A stretch of 64,000 bases of DNA from Odontocerum albicorne (lineage: Eukaryota > Arthropoda > Insecta > Trichoptera > Odontoceridae). The notes under the pieces were generated by a model, which was not told the origin of the DNA, searched no databases, and worked only from the letters and a program-made list of their open reading frames with translations. The translations under genes were made by a program, and so were the position numbers. The stretch spans positions 21,323,381 to 21,387,380 of the forward strand of contig OX463841.1 in the NCBI GenBank assembly GCA_949825065.1, written 5' to 3'. Within the stretch, counting starts at the first letter, position 1; each line of letters opens with the position of its first letter. Positions 12,301-23,500 of this stretch are shown piece by piece.

Positions 12301-15300
12301 ACAAACTAAAAAACAAAAAAGCATCTAGTAAAAATGGCTTACAAAGTTAATTGTTTCACTATAGAGGAGACTGATTCCAAAAACACCTACACCACCTCAT
12401 ATCTCAGATTTGGTCTGACAATAGTATACCAGTAAAATTGAACGAAGACCTTCTATGCCCTGTACAAAAAATATGATCAAACGCAATATAGTAATTACAG
12501 AAGAATTAACCTGTTGGACTCTGAATACCAAATACTATAAAATGTACTCTTCAGTCGACTTAGACTACAGGTCCAGATCACACTGGGCAAAAATGAAGCA
12601 GGTTTTCAGTAGAAAAAATCAAGTGTCAACCAAATTTTCACGCTTCGACAAATACTTTAGAAAAGTTTGGTTTTTAATATTTGAAACTTACCGCATGTTG
12701 ATTAATAGCAGCTTATGATAGCATCAACTGCAATTAACTAATGGGCAGCTTATTCCCGAGACCTCCATTACCAGCAACTGTGGCACCCAAATACTTAAAT
12801 TTATCAACTCTATTGACACAGATGTCATTTATTCACAGGGTGGTGTCCTTATTAGGGCATGAGTTGCTACGCATCAGCTCTGTCTTCCCATCATTTTTAC
12901 ACAGAGAGTATTGATTGATAGGCTATGTGCTATACGCTGCAAATCACCCACAAAGGTTCCTAACCAGGCAATATCATCTACATATTGAAGGTAGCTCAGC
13001 TCCTCCACTGTTCCATTAGTTACTAACTTTTGCGACTTTAGGAAGTGTTCCCTGACCCCTCATGTTCTCAATGAATTATTTGTGAACTAGTAAAAATCCA
13101 TAAGGACAATAAAAATATTCAATATATATTCAAAATTCAATCAGACCTATCTAGGACTTTTTACAACAAATAATGACAGGGTGATGTCTTAGCCTATCTT
13201 CATTTTAATATAGCCCTGGAAAAGGTAGTGCAAGGCGTAAATGTTGATCAGGAACCAAACCCAAAAATAAAACGGATACAGTCTAATCGGAAGACATTAC
13301 TATATGATAATAAGCCTACCTGGTTGCACTGTTTACAATGAAAATGTTATACGATGAATACTCTAGTTCGAATTAGATTATTCTTGTGGCTGCTTTATAT
13401 ACATTTAAAGAGCATTCTTGATGTATCACTTCTTACAAGGTGGTGCTAAGTAAATCATTTAATTTCTTTTGGTGGAACATATGACTTATTACAATTTCAG
13501 TCTTAGTTTCTACTTCTGTTACTCGTATTTATTATACTGCTGGCTATAAAATTTCCAAATTTTGTGAATTACAGAGAATGTGAAAACATATTTGTGAGAA
13601 TTTTCATAGCTTTGGTAGATCATTTTTAATATTTTTGTTTTATTTTCAGATTGAATGGAGAGATCCCTGGCTAATGGGTTTAATTTCATTTCATATTCTT
13701 ATAACTATGACGTGTCTTACAACTAGGAATTATGGAAATTTTCAAATTCTGCTTTTCTTTGGATTGTGTATGTAATCGTTTTTGACTTATTATATATTGA
13801 TTCAATTTGGTTTTCTAGAATATCATAATTTTTCCTATTAAAATAAACACATAGCAGAGCACAAAGTTTTTGTATACGAGTTTACCATCAAGAATCAACA
13901 AACCCCTGGTTTGAAGATAAGGCCACTAGGCTATGGAGTATCTTTTATAAAAATGTTCATTTGAGATTTATTGATATAACTTTGCTTAATTCATTAAATT
14001 TACTGAAAGATATTAAAATTTACTGAAAGATAAAAAAATGTTTATAGTTGCTTTATTGATTATGAAAAAGCATTTGACAGAGTCAAACACACAGAGTTGA
14101 TAAAATTGCTTCAAAGATGTAATGTAGATGATAAGGATGTGAGAGTGATTAAAAATCTGTACCGGGACCAAAACGCTGTTATCAGACTTGAAAATGGAAC
14201 CACTTCACAAAGTATTCCCATTCAGCGTGGAGTTAGACAAGGATGTGTACTCTCACCTACTTTGTTCAACATGTACTCTGACTTTGTCTTCAAGCAGGCG
14301 CTGACTGATATAGATATCGGCGTCAAGGTCAACGGTGTAGTCATCAATAACATTAGATATGCTGATGACACGGTTCTACTGGCAGATAGTATAGAAGACC
14401 TTCAACAGCTTTTGGATAGGATCAGTTCCACCGGTGAGCATTATGGTTTGAACATTAATGTCAACAAAACTAAGCTGATGATTTTCAGTCGAGAAAGTCA
14501 TCCAAATGCAAATCTTCGGCTGGGTGGTGTCAATATTGAAAGGGTAAAGCAGTTTAAGTACTTGGGCAGCATCATCACTGAGAATCTGGACCCCGATATA
14601 GAAATTAAATGTAGAATAGAAGCAGCTCGTGCAGCTTTTAATAAAATGAAAAATCTTCTCTGCAACGATAATGTAAATTTGAAGCTCAGACAAAGAATGA
14701 TCAAGTGTTATGTGTGGTCAGTTTTGCTTTATGGTGTCGAGGCATGGACCCTCAAAGTTAATATCATTAACCGCTTGGAGGCTTTTGAAATGTGGATCCA
14801 CCGAAGGATGCTAAGAATATCCTGGACTGACATGATTAACAACGTTGAAGTATTGCGTAGAGCAAATACACAGAGAGAATTGTTCACAACAATCAAGCTC
14901 CGTAAGACTTCATATTTTGGCCACATAATGAGAGGTGAAAAGTATGCAATCCTACAACTTGTCATAAAGGGGAAGATTGAGGGTCGTAGAGGAGTTGGAA
15001 GAAGGCAGCACTCCTGGCTTCGGAACATTAGAGAATGGACCGGGATGAGAGGTGTGGAGGAGCTGTTCCGTGCTGCCCAGGACAGACAAGGTTTCTCCCA
15101 AGTGATCGTCAACGTCGGGGGGACCCGGCAGGACACATGAAGAAAGAAAAAAAAAGAAAGATATTAAGTTTCGAACTTAAATATTAAAATGTAATTTTTA
15201 ACTTTTGCATACGACCACGTGATAAGAGGCAATTTATGGAAAATATTGAATGAATATGGTGTTGAATGTAAATTAATATGTGGTATTGCATCATCATAAG

Positions 15301-18300
15301 CAAAAAGTAGAGAACATGTTGGAGTGAATGATACCTTGACTGATTGGTTTAATATTTTGAAAGAGGTAAAGCAAGGATGTGTTATGTCACCCTGGTTGTT
15401 TAATATTTACATCAATTCATTTGTGAAGAAACTTCAGAGATGAATGGGTGGCATACAAATTTTGAATGGGAATGTATGCAGATATTACTACATGCTGATG
15501 TCATGGTAGTCATGGAGACCGAAGTCATGGAGACCGAAGATGAATTACCGATTTTGATAAGTAAATTCTATGAGAGATCCAAAGAAAAAAATCTAAGAAT
15601 GAATGTTGCAAAATTCCAAGTCATGGTGATAGAAAAATGTGAAAGTGTGACAAGTGTATATGTGATATATGGGTGAACAATAAAATATTGGAACAAGTTG
15701 AGGAATCCTGCTATTTGTGTACTATTTCTCAGATGATGGAAGAGTTAAGAGGATTTCGAATGGTGTGTTGCGATACAAAACAATGTCAATGGGGAACTTA
15801 AAGATATATACTTGAACTGGACAGTATCAAAATTGCTAAGATGGTAGTCCACAACAGTATTTTACTACCAACTTTGATCTATGGGAGTGAAACGTGGACG
15901 TGGAAAAAGACTGAAAGGAGCCAAATAAATCCTGTAAAAATGTGTGCACTGAGAAAAATACATGGGGTGACGATTTATGACAGAATATGGAATGATGTAA
16001 TTAGGGATGAATGTGAACTTAAAGCTGATATGTTTAGTAAGATGAAGAAGAGCTGTCTGAGATGGTTTGGGCATGTAGAACAAATTAATGAATAAAGACT
16101 AACAAAACAAACATATAGTGAGTGCTAATGTAAGTGTGGTAGAAAAAGACTTAGGAAAGTATGATTGAATCAAGTGAATTATATTTTGAAAGAAATGTAG
16201 GAAGTCAGAGAAATCATAGAAGTTGGATGATAAGGTGTATGGTTTTGGAAGAGGTGAAGGATGTGTGTGGAGATAGGAAAGTCTGGCAATCTGTACTCTC
16301 TGCCTACTGTTGGGGAAATGGCGATGGTATGTATGTATATGTCAACTTTTCCAAAATTGAGAAGTTTTTTCCAGTAGATAAAATCAAAATAATGGATGGA
16401 ATTACAATTAGATGCATACAAGTATGTTACTCAAATAGCTTGTAACTGGTAGAATGTCGGTCATATCATTTTTTATAAAAATTTCATATAAAATGAGTGT
16501 TGAAAATTAAGAAATATGTTGTAAGACTTATACTCGTATATTCTTTTTCCTTTATTTGCATATTTCGTTTAATTTTTTTTCTAGTTTAGTGTAATTATGT
16601 TAATACTTAATATAATTGTTTTTGAAGATATGTAAAATGTCTTAAACATTTGTGAAACTAAAAAAATGTATTTAGATCACAACATTTTTGAAGAGTAGAA
16701 TTGTTCACTTCTTCTTGAACTCCTATATATGAATTGTTCACTCAATTGTTTTTAGATAGTGTCAAAATTGAGTAAAAAAAAATTCCCTGGATAATCTAAA
16801 TTCTGGATGGACTCTAAGCTGGTTTAATTTTCATACATTATTTCATTTGATATTTGGCTTATTGAAATTCTATGAGTGTTATTGGGGTGAAATTTATTAC
16901 ATGAAAATGCTCTTTATTAATCTATATAAAGAAGGCTGAAGCAGATTGAGAACCTCTTCTTCTTCTTGAATAATGGGCGTGAACTCCTATATATGAAAAA
17001 GTATACGCCAGTGTCAAGTGAAGTTGAGAACCTGTTCTCAAGTTTGATCTGTCAAGACCGTGTTTTTGTTAGTTGCTCAACCTGCACACAGGTTTCTCCA
17101 TACCATAAAATGAGTTGACTATCATATTCACCCATGAGGGATCACATTTATGTATGTATTATAGTTTGAAAAACATTTTTTTATTAAAATGGATAAAATA
17201 TATTAGGTGTACAAATAAGTTTCAGCTGTTTTTTATCAAAAATTAGGCATTTATTGTGAAAGAATGGAACCTCATGTTTTATTCGAAGTATTTCCCATCG
17301 CTTGCCACTACTTTTTCCATCTTTCTGGCAACATACGGATACCGCGTCGGAAGAATGCTTCATCTTTTGAGGCTATCCACGAATCGATCCAATTTTTGGT
17401 ATCTTCATATGATGTGAAGTACTGCTCAGACAGGCCATGCGTCATCGATCGAAACAAGTGGAAATCAGAAGGAGCAATGTCTGGTGAATACGGCGGGTGG
17501 GGTAAAACTTCCCAATTGAGTGTTTTCAAATAGGTTTTGACCGGCGCCGCAACATGTGGACGAGCATTATCATGCAGAAAACCCTTTTGTTTATGCCTGG
17601 CAAGCAGCATTTCACATGTGGAAAATCAGCGTTCAACGTTTCTCGATGTCAGTTCATATGTAACCCAATTTCCTTGTTTTTGAATCATTCCCAATGATTT
17701 CAACCTATGTGAAATTGCTTGTTGAGTCACTCCTAATGTAAGTGCAAGTTCTTCTTGCGTTTGGCACGAATCTTGATCCAATAATACTTCCAATTCCGCG
17801 TCTTCGTACACTTTCGGCCTTCCGCTACGTTCTTTGTCTTCGATGTCAAATTCACCATTCTTAAACTTTTGAAACCACTCACGACAACTTCTCTCCCTTA
17901 AGGCAGCCTCACCATATGCTTCTACAAGCAATCGATGAGCCTCAGCTGCAGATTTCTTCAAATTGAAGAAGTAAATCAAAAGTTCCCGCAAATGACGCTT
18001 ATTCGGCTCAAAACTTGACATTTTCGCACACAAAAGAATATATTATTAAGAATATAATATTTCAAGGTCATATTGTTGACAGATGTCCAACCTTACGACA
18101 ATGACGTTTTACAGCTGACAATTTTAACCGTAACTTACTGGTGGCGCCAACTTTTGTCAAATGACGGCAGCTTATTTGTACACCTGATATATATATGTAC
18201 AAGTATATATTCATATTTTTTTCTTTATTTTCTTTTAAAGAAATGTGTACATGTCTCAGAACAATACAATTGATTTATTTCTATTTTTGCAGTATTACTA

Positions 18301-21291
18301 GTATTTTTCTCAGAAAGCATAAATGAGTTTGCTTCCAAAAATTGGACCTTATTTTCACGACAGCAATATTTTGACAGCAAAGGGCTCTTTATTTCAATAG
18401 TTTTCTCAGTGCCTTTATTGCTAAATTGTATGATAATGGTGGTAAGTTTACTTCATTATTTATTAAGTATTATACTAAGGTAATGTATTGTAATATTTAA
18501 ATGTAACATTTTAAAACCGTATTTAACTATAATTATTAAAATTTTATGTCACTGTGAAAGACAAACTCAATACTTGAGGAACATTTATTATGAAGTATTT
18601 TTCTTTGACATAATTTGGCAGAACAATTTTTAATTTGTCTAAGTTTTTCTAAATACACTCTGTCCAATGGGAAAGGTGACTGGTTTTATTTTCGCATAAC
18701 CACTAGCGCCATCTGTGGATGAATAAATGAGTTAACTAGCGACACATTTTGACTTTCTTCTGTAAAAGTTTCAAAGTGCTTCATCGCTGGTTCATTCGTA
18801 ATGACATAACAATTGACAGTATCTTGTGAGTCTCGGTCGGAAAAGGAACAATGGAGCAACGTGGACCATCATTGACAGTTCGAATTGAAAAAAATCTTCA
18901 ATAAGTGACTGAAATTCTTCGAAATGATTGTTGTGCGTCTACTAAGCTCATTGTGGAGCTCGCTAGAATTCCTAAATCCACTGTCCATCTCATTTTAACA
19001 GAAAATTTTGGCAAACTAAATGAACGTAAATATTTACATAAAATTTTTCCTGGTTTGTCAAATGGGGCCTGATATAGGTTGAAACTGAAATCCCTAAGGC
19101 CTCGGCCACACAGGTAGGCGCCTCGCTTGGTGCTTAGAGCTATGCTGCGAGCTAGGTGACATATCCTTGCGAACCAACGAACCGCATACTATCGCAATGG
19201 CCACACTGCACGCTTCGCGCCATGCTACGTGACTATTAGTCACCTAGTGAGTCTCCTAGCAACAGACGTTTTGGTTAATTTATTGTGTCACCAAGTGATT
19301 TTACAAGATGGAGGAAGTTTTATTCTGCAATTCTTTGTAGAGAAGTTGAAACTCTCCACGAGTACTTCTAGATAAATTAACATTATGCACCCAACAAGTT
19401 TGAATTTGAGATGTTCGAAATTTTAAACTTAAATTCTCTGAGAGATATAGCTTTCTGGTTAGTTTTGAGAGTGGCATCGTTTTTTGACTCAACCGCTCCC
19501 AAATGTCAAATGAATTTGTGTGAAGCATTTTGGTGTGGCCAAGCCTGAAGTCACCTAGTCTATTAGTCACGTAGCACCTAGCAAAGCACTTTAGTGTGGC
19601 CTTAGCCTAAGTTAGCTATGAGATTTATGAAATATCTTTCATACACCTTCCACAAAATGTTTATTTATCTGTAGTCACCATATTTTGAGGCAGGTATCAT
19701 GCACCAATTGGTGTTGCCTGAAAAAATGCTGTATAGGCTTTTCAAACCCTTGTTTCAACTGTTTTTCCACTCAAAATTGCATCAGTCACATGTGCCCTGC
19801 TCCAATATATTTTATTTTAAACCTTGAGATCTCTTTTGATTGATTCGCATACACTAATTGTGACTGTTCAAATATCCAACATATGAGTTGTTCCATAACT
19901 CAACATACACTTTTCATCTCATCCCTTTAGATTTTCTTAATTTTTGGTTTATAGTATGTACCTATTGAGTACACTAAAAAATATGTGTTTAGTTTTTTAG
20001 CAGTAGTAAATTTTTAATAAATCTTTGAAAAATATCGAAAGTCTTCATCGAAGTCCACTGGTCGTCCGGAACTTTCCTCACTTTCATCTATTTGACATTC
20101 CATTTTGAAGGCTTGTAATCAAATTAAATAATATATGTAACGTAAAAGCAAACACAATGTCTTGTAGAGGAGAAAATTTTCTTTCCAATGACGTATAACA
20201 TTTACCATTTTGTTTTACTTTTGGTGCTCATTTTTAAATTGGAAAAAAATGGACACAACTTATGTTAGCACCAATATGATTTCTCTATCATATGCCATTC
20301 TGGAAATATCAGTCATAATGTATTTCTAAAATATGCAAATTTTTGCATTTTTCAAACATTTATTAAAAATTTACTACTGCTAAAAAACATATTTTGTAGT
20401 GTGCTCAATAGGTACATACTATAAACCAAAAATTAAGAAAATCTAAAGGGATGAGATGAAAAGTGTATGTTGAGTTATGGAATAACTCATATGTGGGATA
20501 TTTGAACAGTCACAATTAGTGTATGCGAATCAATCAAAAGAGATCTCAAGGTTTAAAATAAAATATATTGGAGCAGGGCACTCATTTTAAATCTCATATG
20601 TAACTTGATAGGAGGTATTAAAAAATCACAAACAAGACCACTGAATTCCTTTGTTATAAGTGTATACCATTCAGGAAATATTAGCCATTATGTTTTTCCG
20701 GAATACGGAGAATTTTACATTATTAGCATTTTTTCAAAAATTTATAAAAAATTAAGTACATGCCAAAAAAATATTTTTGGTATACTCCATAGGTACAAAC
20801 TTGAAACCAAAAATCAAGTAATCATAAAATTGTATGGTAGATAGAATTCATATTTAAATTGTGATGATTTCATGTGGAATGACTCATACGAGTACATATC
20901 ATATAATATTTATATATTTTCTTTAATTTGTAAGTTTATCTTCAACTATAATAATTATCATAATTTTATTTTTCAACTTATTTTTGGACTCACTATTATG
21001 CCAACAATTCCAGTAGTGTGTCACCATGTAAGCACTATGTAAACCTCTCTGATTATTATGGTTTTATTTGACTTTGATAATTTTATGGCTACATTCATAT
21101 GGATAAATTTATGGTTGATTCTTTATTTTTTAAGGCACTGCATTTGATGATTTTTCTTATTTTATGTTCAGGGAAGCTGGCTGTACCAATCTACACAACT
21201 TATGGTCAACTTGAAGAAAGCTCAAATGAGACAACAAATGAAACGCCAGAATAGCAGAAATGTTGCGAAGCCACGTGATAAAAAAGATTAA
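9257..21291 (+). CDS. TMEM18: TMEM18 homologue, complete (4 exons)
   Basis: Transmembrane protein 18 is a small multi-pass protein of the nuclear envelope/endomembrane; in vertebrates it is linked to body-mass regulation. The coding exons are 9257-9328, 13650-13767, 18293-18441 and 21172-21291. All have GT/AG borders and consistent phases (0, 1, 0) and yield about 152 residues; the human protein has 140. Recognisable blocks are [14 protein letters not shown] (human DWQEPWLLGLVTFH), [21 protein letters not shown] (human [21 protein letters not shown]) and the basic tail beginning [20 protein letters not shown]. An in-frame ATG four codons downstream, at 9269, is an equally possible start. The introns are 4.3, 4.5 and 2.7 kb and carry most of the local transposon load. 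No frame disruption is seen, so the gene looks functional. Confidence 0.94.
9895..10100 (-). mobile_element. 3' tail fragment of a non-LTR retrotransposon
   Basis: Read on the minus strand with frame breaks, this gives pieces such as [16 protein letters not shown] and KGIWMCVT. They match the end of the retrotransposon at 15200-16330, which has [13 protein letters not shown]. This is an old fragment in TMEM18 intron 1. Confidence 0.55.
10421..10681 (+). pseudogene. Unidentified coding-like relic in TMEM18 intron 1
   Basis: An 87-codon open stretch ends in TGA at 10679-10681. It reads ..[17 protein letters not shown].. and ends [16 protein letters not shown]. Its composition, with regular leucines, His/Arg-rich helices and a clean stop, looks like the C terminus of a helical host protein rather than of a transposase. 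There is no ATG in the plausible region. Upstream at 10200-10420 similar-looking protein fragments appear in other frames. I do not recognise the family. It could be a 5'-truncated retrocopy or a decayed nested gene. Confidence 0.4.
10682..11279. other. TMEM18 intron 1, no feature recognised
   Basis: About 600 bp of intronic sequence with no repeat ends or protein motifs that I can support. Confidence 0.4.
11280..11500 (+). mobile_element. Non-LTR retrotransposon 3' end fragment
   Basis: The frame reads ..[19 protein letters not shown].. followed by [13 protein letters not shown]. This is the familiar C terminus of many insect reverse-transcriptase ORFs (RWxDQVRDATGL..LRTAENRxGWR). Related sequence is at 57240-57690, so the family is repeated in the window. 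The reverse-transcriptase domain itself is absent. Confidence 0.65.
11501..12449. other. TMEM18 intron 1, mostly unassigned
   Basis: AT-rich sequence. The part after about 12000 may be the eroded 5' side of the reverse-transcriptase relic that follows, but I cannot support a frame. Confidence 0.4.
12450..13300. mobile_element. Scrambled non-LTR reverse-transcriptase relic
   Basis: Three blocks of one reverse-transcriptase type occur in mixed orientation. Plus-strand 12480-12730, with frameshifts and stops, reads like [27 protein letters not shown] and a decayed AYDSI region. Minus-strand 12990-12740 carries the catalytic YVDD (codons at 12985-12974), then [10 protein letters not shown] and [17 protein letters not shown]. 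Plus-strand 13160-13265 has [20 protein letters not shown], equivalent to the RQGDxLxxxLFNxALE motif. The order fits one element with its central part inverted, or two nested copies. Confidence 0.65.
13650..13767 (+). CDS. TMEM18: TMEM18 exon 2
   Basis: The acceptor is TTTTCAG and the donor GTATGT. The exon encodes the first membrane segment ([16 protein letters not shown]) and leaves one base over to exon 3. Confidence 0.93.
14037..15165 (+). mobile_element. 5'-truncated non-LTR retrotransposon with intact RT frame
   Basis: An open frame from about 14037 to the TGA at 15140 begins inside the reverse-transcriptase domain ([15 protein letters not shown]). It continues through [14 protein letters not shown], the catalytic YADD in [45 protein letters not shown] and a C terminus ending GGTRQDT. 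There is no upstream endonuclease, so the copy is 5'-truncated, the normal outcome of incomplete target-primed reverse transcription. An A-rich tail (AGAAAGAAAAAAAAAGAAAG) follows the stop. The frame has no stops, so it is probably a fairly young insertion in TMEM18 intron 2. Clade is not certain. Confidence 0.88.
15200..16340 (+). pseudogene. Second non-LTR reverse-transcriptase relic
   Basis: Decayed frames in order read [37 protein letters not shown] (the [12 protein letters not shown] motif), a damaged catalytic region near 15480-15520, then [29 protein letters not shown] and [12 protein letters not shown] before degenerating. Stops and frameshifts make it non-functional. It belongs to a different family from the element at 14037-15165, which it directly follows. 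Confidence 0.78.
16709..17035 (+). repeat. Short interspersed repeat (core at 16965-17027) and partial copy
   Basis: The core TTGAATAATGGGCGTGAACT is followed by CCTATATATGAA and GTATACGCCAGTGTCAAGTG. It recurs at 44590-44652 on this strand and at 56731-56789 inverted. A shorter piece (GAACTCCTATATATGAA) sits at 16718-16735. Confidence 0.65.
17203..18187 (-). mobile_element. mariner (mellifera type), internally deleted, with TA duplication
   Basis: Terminal inverted repeats start TTAGGTGTACAAATAAG at the left and end CTTATTTGTACACCTGA at the right. They are flanked by TA at 17201-17202 and 18188-18189. The transposase is on the minus strand. The N-terminal helix-turn-helix part ([19 protein letters not shown].. 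to about 17630) runs to a stop, and the frame then continues [15 protein letters not shown] and [12 protein letters not shown]. Compared with the sister copy at 23501-24788, the segment from KGFLH to HDNARPHV is missing. That removes the first catalytic Asp (VTGDEK), so the copy cannot transpose itself. It sits in TMEM18 intron 2. Confidence 0.93.
18293..18441 (+). CDS. TMEM18: TMEM18 exon 3
   Basis: The acceptor is TTTTTGCAG and the donor GTAAGT. The exon encodes the central ESINEF and [16 protein letters not shown] region and a further membrane segment. Confidence 0.94.
18830..19060 (+). mobile_element. Tc1/mariner transposase N-terminal fragment
   Basis: The frame reads [17 protein letters not shown], a stop, then [20 protein letters not shown] and [11 protein letters not shown]. 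This is the paired-type DNA-binding region of an IS630/Tc1/mariner transposase. The catalytic part is missing. Confidence 0.6.
19098..19607. mobile_element. MITE, PIF/Harbinger-like, copy 1 (510 bp)
   Basis: Ends are GGCCTCGGCCACAC at the left and GTGTGGCCTTAGCC at the right, flanked by TAA at 19095-19097 and 19608-19610. A 3-bp TWA target duplication with GG-start inverted repeats fits PIF/Harbinger. A copy in opposite orientation is at 25758-26256. No transposase is encoded. Confidence 0.75.
19794..20583. repeat. Large imperfect palindrome around a mariner fragment
   Basis: Left arm about 19794-20035 begins TGCCCTGCTCCAATATATTT. Right arm about 20344-20583 ends with its reverse complement. 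The arms are about 240 bp and nearly identical by eye. The centre holds the mariner fragment (20036-20274) and extra unique sequence of the right copy. Confidence 0.85.
20036..20274 (-). mobile_element. Deleted mariner fragment with one terminal repeat
   Basis: The right end ..CTTATGTTAGCACCAA is followed by TA. It is the same family as the element at 29543-31094, sharing the untranslated leader and a start MECQIDESE. The frame then jumps straight to [11 protein letters not shown], an internal deletion. No catalytic region remains. Confidence 0.75.
20640..20885 (+). repeat. Diverged direct copy of the palindrome arm
   Basis: It shares the order of motifs with 20282-20500: CATTCxGGAAATAT..CAT.ATGT, then an aaaTTTATxAAAAATT run, then CAATAGGTACA.ACT.xAAACCAAAAAT and AATGACTCAT. 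Divergence is clearly higher than between the two palindrome arms, so this is an older copy of the same unclassified repeat. Confidence 0.55.
21172..21291 (+). CDS. TMEM18: TMEM18 exon 4 with stop
   Basis: The acceptor is TTATGTTCAG. There are 39 codons plus TAA, ending in the lysine/arginine-rich tail RDKKD typical of TMEM18. Confidence 0.93.
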   Translation, partial: GSWLYQSTQLMVNLKKAQMRQQMKRQNSRNVAKPRDKKD

Positions 21292-21613
21292 TTGTCTGAT
21301 AACCAATCGGCAACTACGGCTTTCATATATTTTTAATTTTACTTTAAATGTACAATATTATCTACTTTATTACCTTGGGATGCTTAATTAGATTTACAGT
21401 AATTATTTCAAATAGACAGTTATTTTTTTCTTCTAATGCTGAAGTAAAATGTTTTAAATACTATGCAGGTCTTTAAGAATTCTAAAATGTAAATATGTGT
21501 TATAATTAGAATGTGTAATTTTCAATTAGAAAGGTAATTCTTATACCAATTTTCTTATATGTTTTTATGTGTGAAAATTATCAACTAAATAATAACACAT
21601 ATCTTTAATTAGA

Positions 21614-21644
<31 letters not shown>

Positions 21645-21648
21645 TGTG
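21614..21648. repeat. (TG)n microsatellite
   Basis: About 17 TG units with a single TATG interruption, in the region downstream of TMEM18. Confidence 0.95.
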
Positions 21649-21744
21649 ACATGAATATCTTGCAATATAGTTTTCTTTAGTTTATTTTAATATTATAATA
21701 TTTTTGTGTTATTTACCATTCCCTTTGCAATTTTGTGATTTTTA

Positions 21745-22975
21745 TTGGGAGTACAAATTAGTTCAGTCTGTTTCCAAAAGATGGCTCTGGCTGTTATGAA
21801 TGGTTCATAGTGACAGCCGACTTTGGCAGTTTCAGAGAGGTTAGACATCTGCCAATAATTTAATTTTCTGCTTTAATTGGAAGAAAAGTGCAGCTGAAGC
21901 CCATCGAATGCTTGTCGAAGTTTATGGTGACGCTGCTCCAACTGATAAATCATGTAGGGAATGGTTTCGGCGTTTCAAGGATGGAGATTTCAGCGATTTC
22001 GGCGTTTCAAGGATGGAGCCAGCCACGCTGTCACAAGCTTCGCTCTGGACAGCCAAAAAAATTCGAGGACGAAGAATTAGAGACATTACTCGAAGAAGAT
22101 CAGAGTCAAACGCAAGAGGAGCTTGCAGAATCATTGGGAGTGACTCAACAAGCCGTTTCCGTACAATTGAGAGCCATGGGAATGATTAAAAAACAAGGAA
22201 ATTGGGTGCCTTATGAACTGAAACCGAGAGACTTTGAAAGGCGATTTTTCACTTGCGAGCAGCTGATTCAAAGGCTACAAAGAAAAGGTTTTTTGCATCG
22301 GATTGTAACTGGAGATGAGAAGTGGATAATCTACGACAACCCTAAGAAGAAAAAATACTACGCTAAGCCCGGTCAATCGTTGCCATCGACCTCAACATCA
22401 ACACCAAAACCGAACATACATGGTTCAAAGATCATGCTCTGTATCTGGTGGGACCAAAGGGGTGTTGTTTACTATGAGGTACTGAAACGTGGCGATTCCA
22501 TTACGGACGATCGTTATCGGCTACAATTAATTAGTTTGAGCCGTGCATTGCGAGAAAAACGGCCGGAATACGAGCAAAGACATGATAAAGTTATTCTTCT
22601 TCATGACAACGCTCGGCCTCATGTTGCAAAAGTCGTAAAAAAATATTTGGAAACGCTCAAATGGGATGTTTTACCGCATCCGCCGTATTCCCCGGACATT
22701 GCTCCTTCTGAATACTGGTTGTTCCGAAGGATGCAGCACGATTTGGCAGGTCACCGGTTCACTTCTTTCATAGAAACCGAAAATTGGCTCCAAACTTGGA
22801 TCGCCTCAAAAGATGAGTCATTTTTTCTAGATGGAATTCGAAAATTGCCTGAGAGGTGGGAAAAAGTAATAGCCAGCGATGGGCAATACTTGAATTGATC
22901 TGTTCATTCATTTTGTTTAGAAATAAATGCATTTTTGAACACAAAAAAACGGACCGAACTAATTTGTACACTCAA
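21745..22975 (+). mobile_element. mariner-like element, nearly full length, DD34E
   Basis: The element is 1231 bp, with ends TTGGGAGTACAAATTAG and its inverted match CTAATTTGTACACTCAA. It is flanked by TA at 21743-21744 and 22976-22977. It holds one transposase gene (next entry). Confidence 0.93.
21888..22898 (+). pseudogene. mariner transposase with frameshifted N terminus
   Basis: From about residue 50 onward this is an undamaged mellifera-type mariner transposase. It has a helix-turn-helix (QTQEELAESLGVTQQAVSVQ), WVPYELKPRD, and catalytic residues Asp in VTGDEKW (22314), Asp in LHDNARPH (22605) and Glu in APSEYWLF (22710). The last two are separated by 34 residues. The usual third residue in mariner is Asp (PSDY). 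The N terminus is in another frame (AAEAHRMLVEVYGDAAPTDK..). A 32-bp tandem duplication of TTTCGGCGTTTCAAGGATGG, at 21965 and 21997, explains the shift. The protein ends ERWEKVIASDGQYLN. Confidence 0.9.
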
Positions 22976-22977
22976 TA

Positions 22978-23498
22978 CAAAATATTTTTTTGCTTAAATT
23001 TCAAAATGATTGAGAAATAAAAAATATGTGGTGCTCTAGCCATTAGATTGTATAGCTCTTATTTAGTAATTAATTAATAAGCATTCACGCAGATAATTTT
23101 AATAAAACACGACTATAAATAGTTGTAGCCAGCATATTTCACAGAAAAAAATTATAAATAGTGATGTATTAGCATAAATTATTTTGATTTTGTGCGTGAA
23201 AAATATCAAGTGTTATGATTTTCATCTTTTTGAAACGTAAATTATAATTAGATAGCTGCATATATTGCTGTCACAAAAAGAGAATGTACGAATTGCATTC
23301 TTTTGTAAACATTTTATAATCAAATCGGTATATACACCACATATTGTATTTGTGCTATGGAATTCGTGTTGACGTTTTAAATTCCTTACTTATATTTATT
23401 TTCACTATTAATAAAATACAATTGAGATAGTATGAAATATTCTGCTTACTTTTTAACATTTCAATTAGTGTTTAAAATAATATGTTGTAGGTAATAAT
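22978..23498. other. AT-rich spacer between two mariners
   Basis: No gene or repeat end recognised. Confidence 0.5.
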
Positions 23499-23500
23499 TA

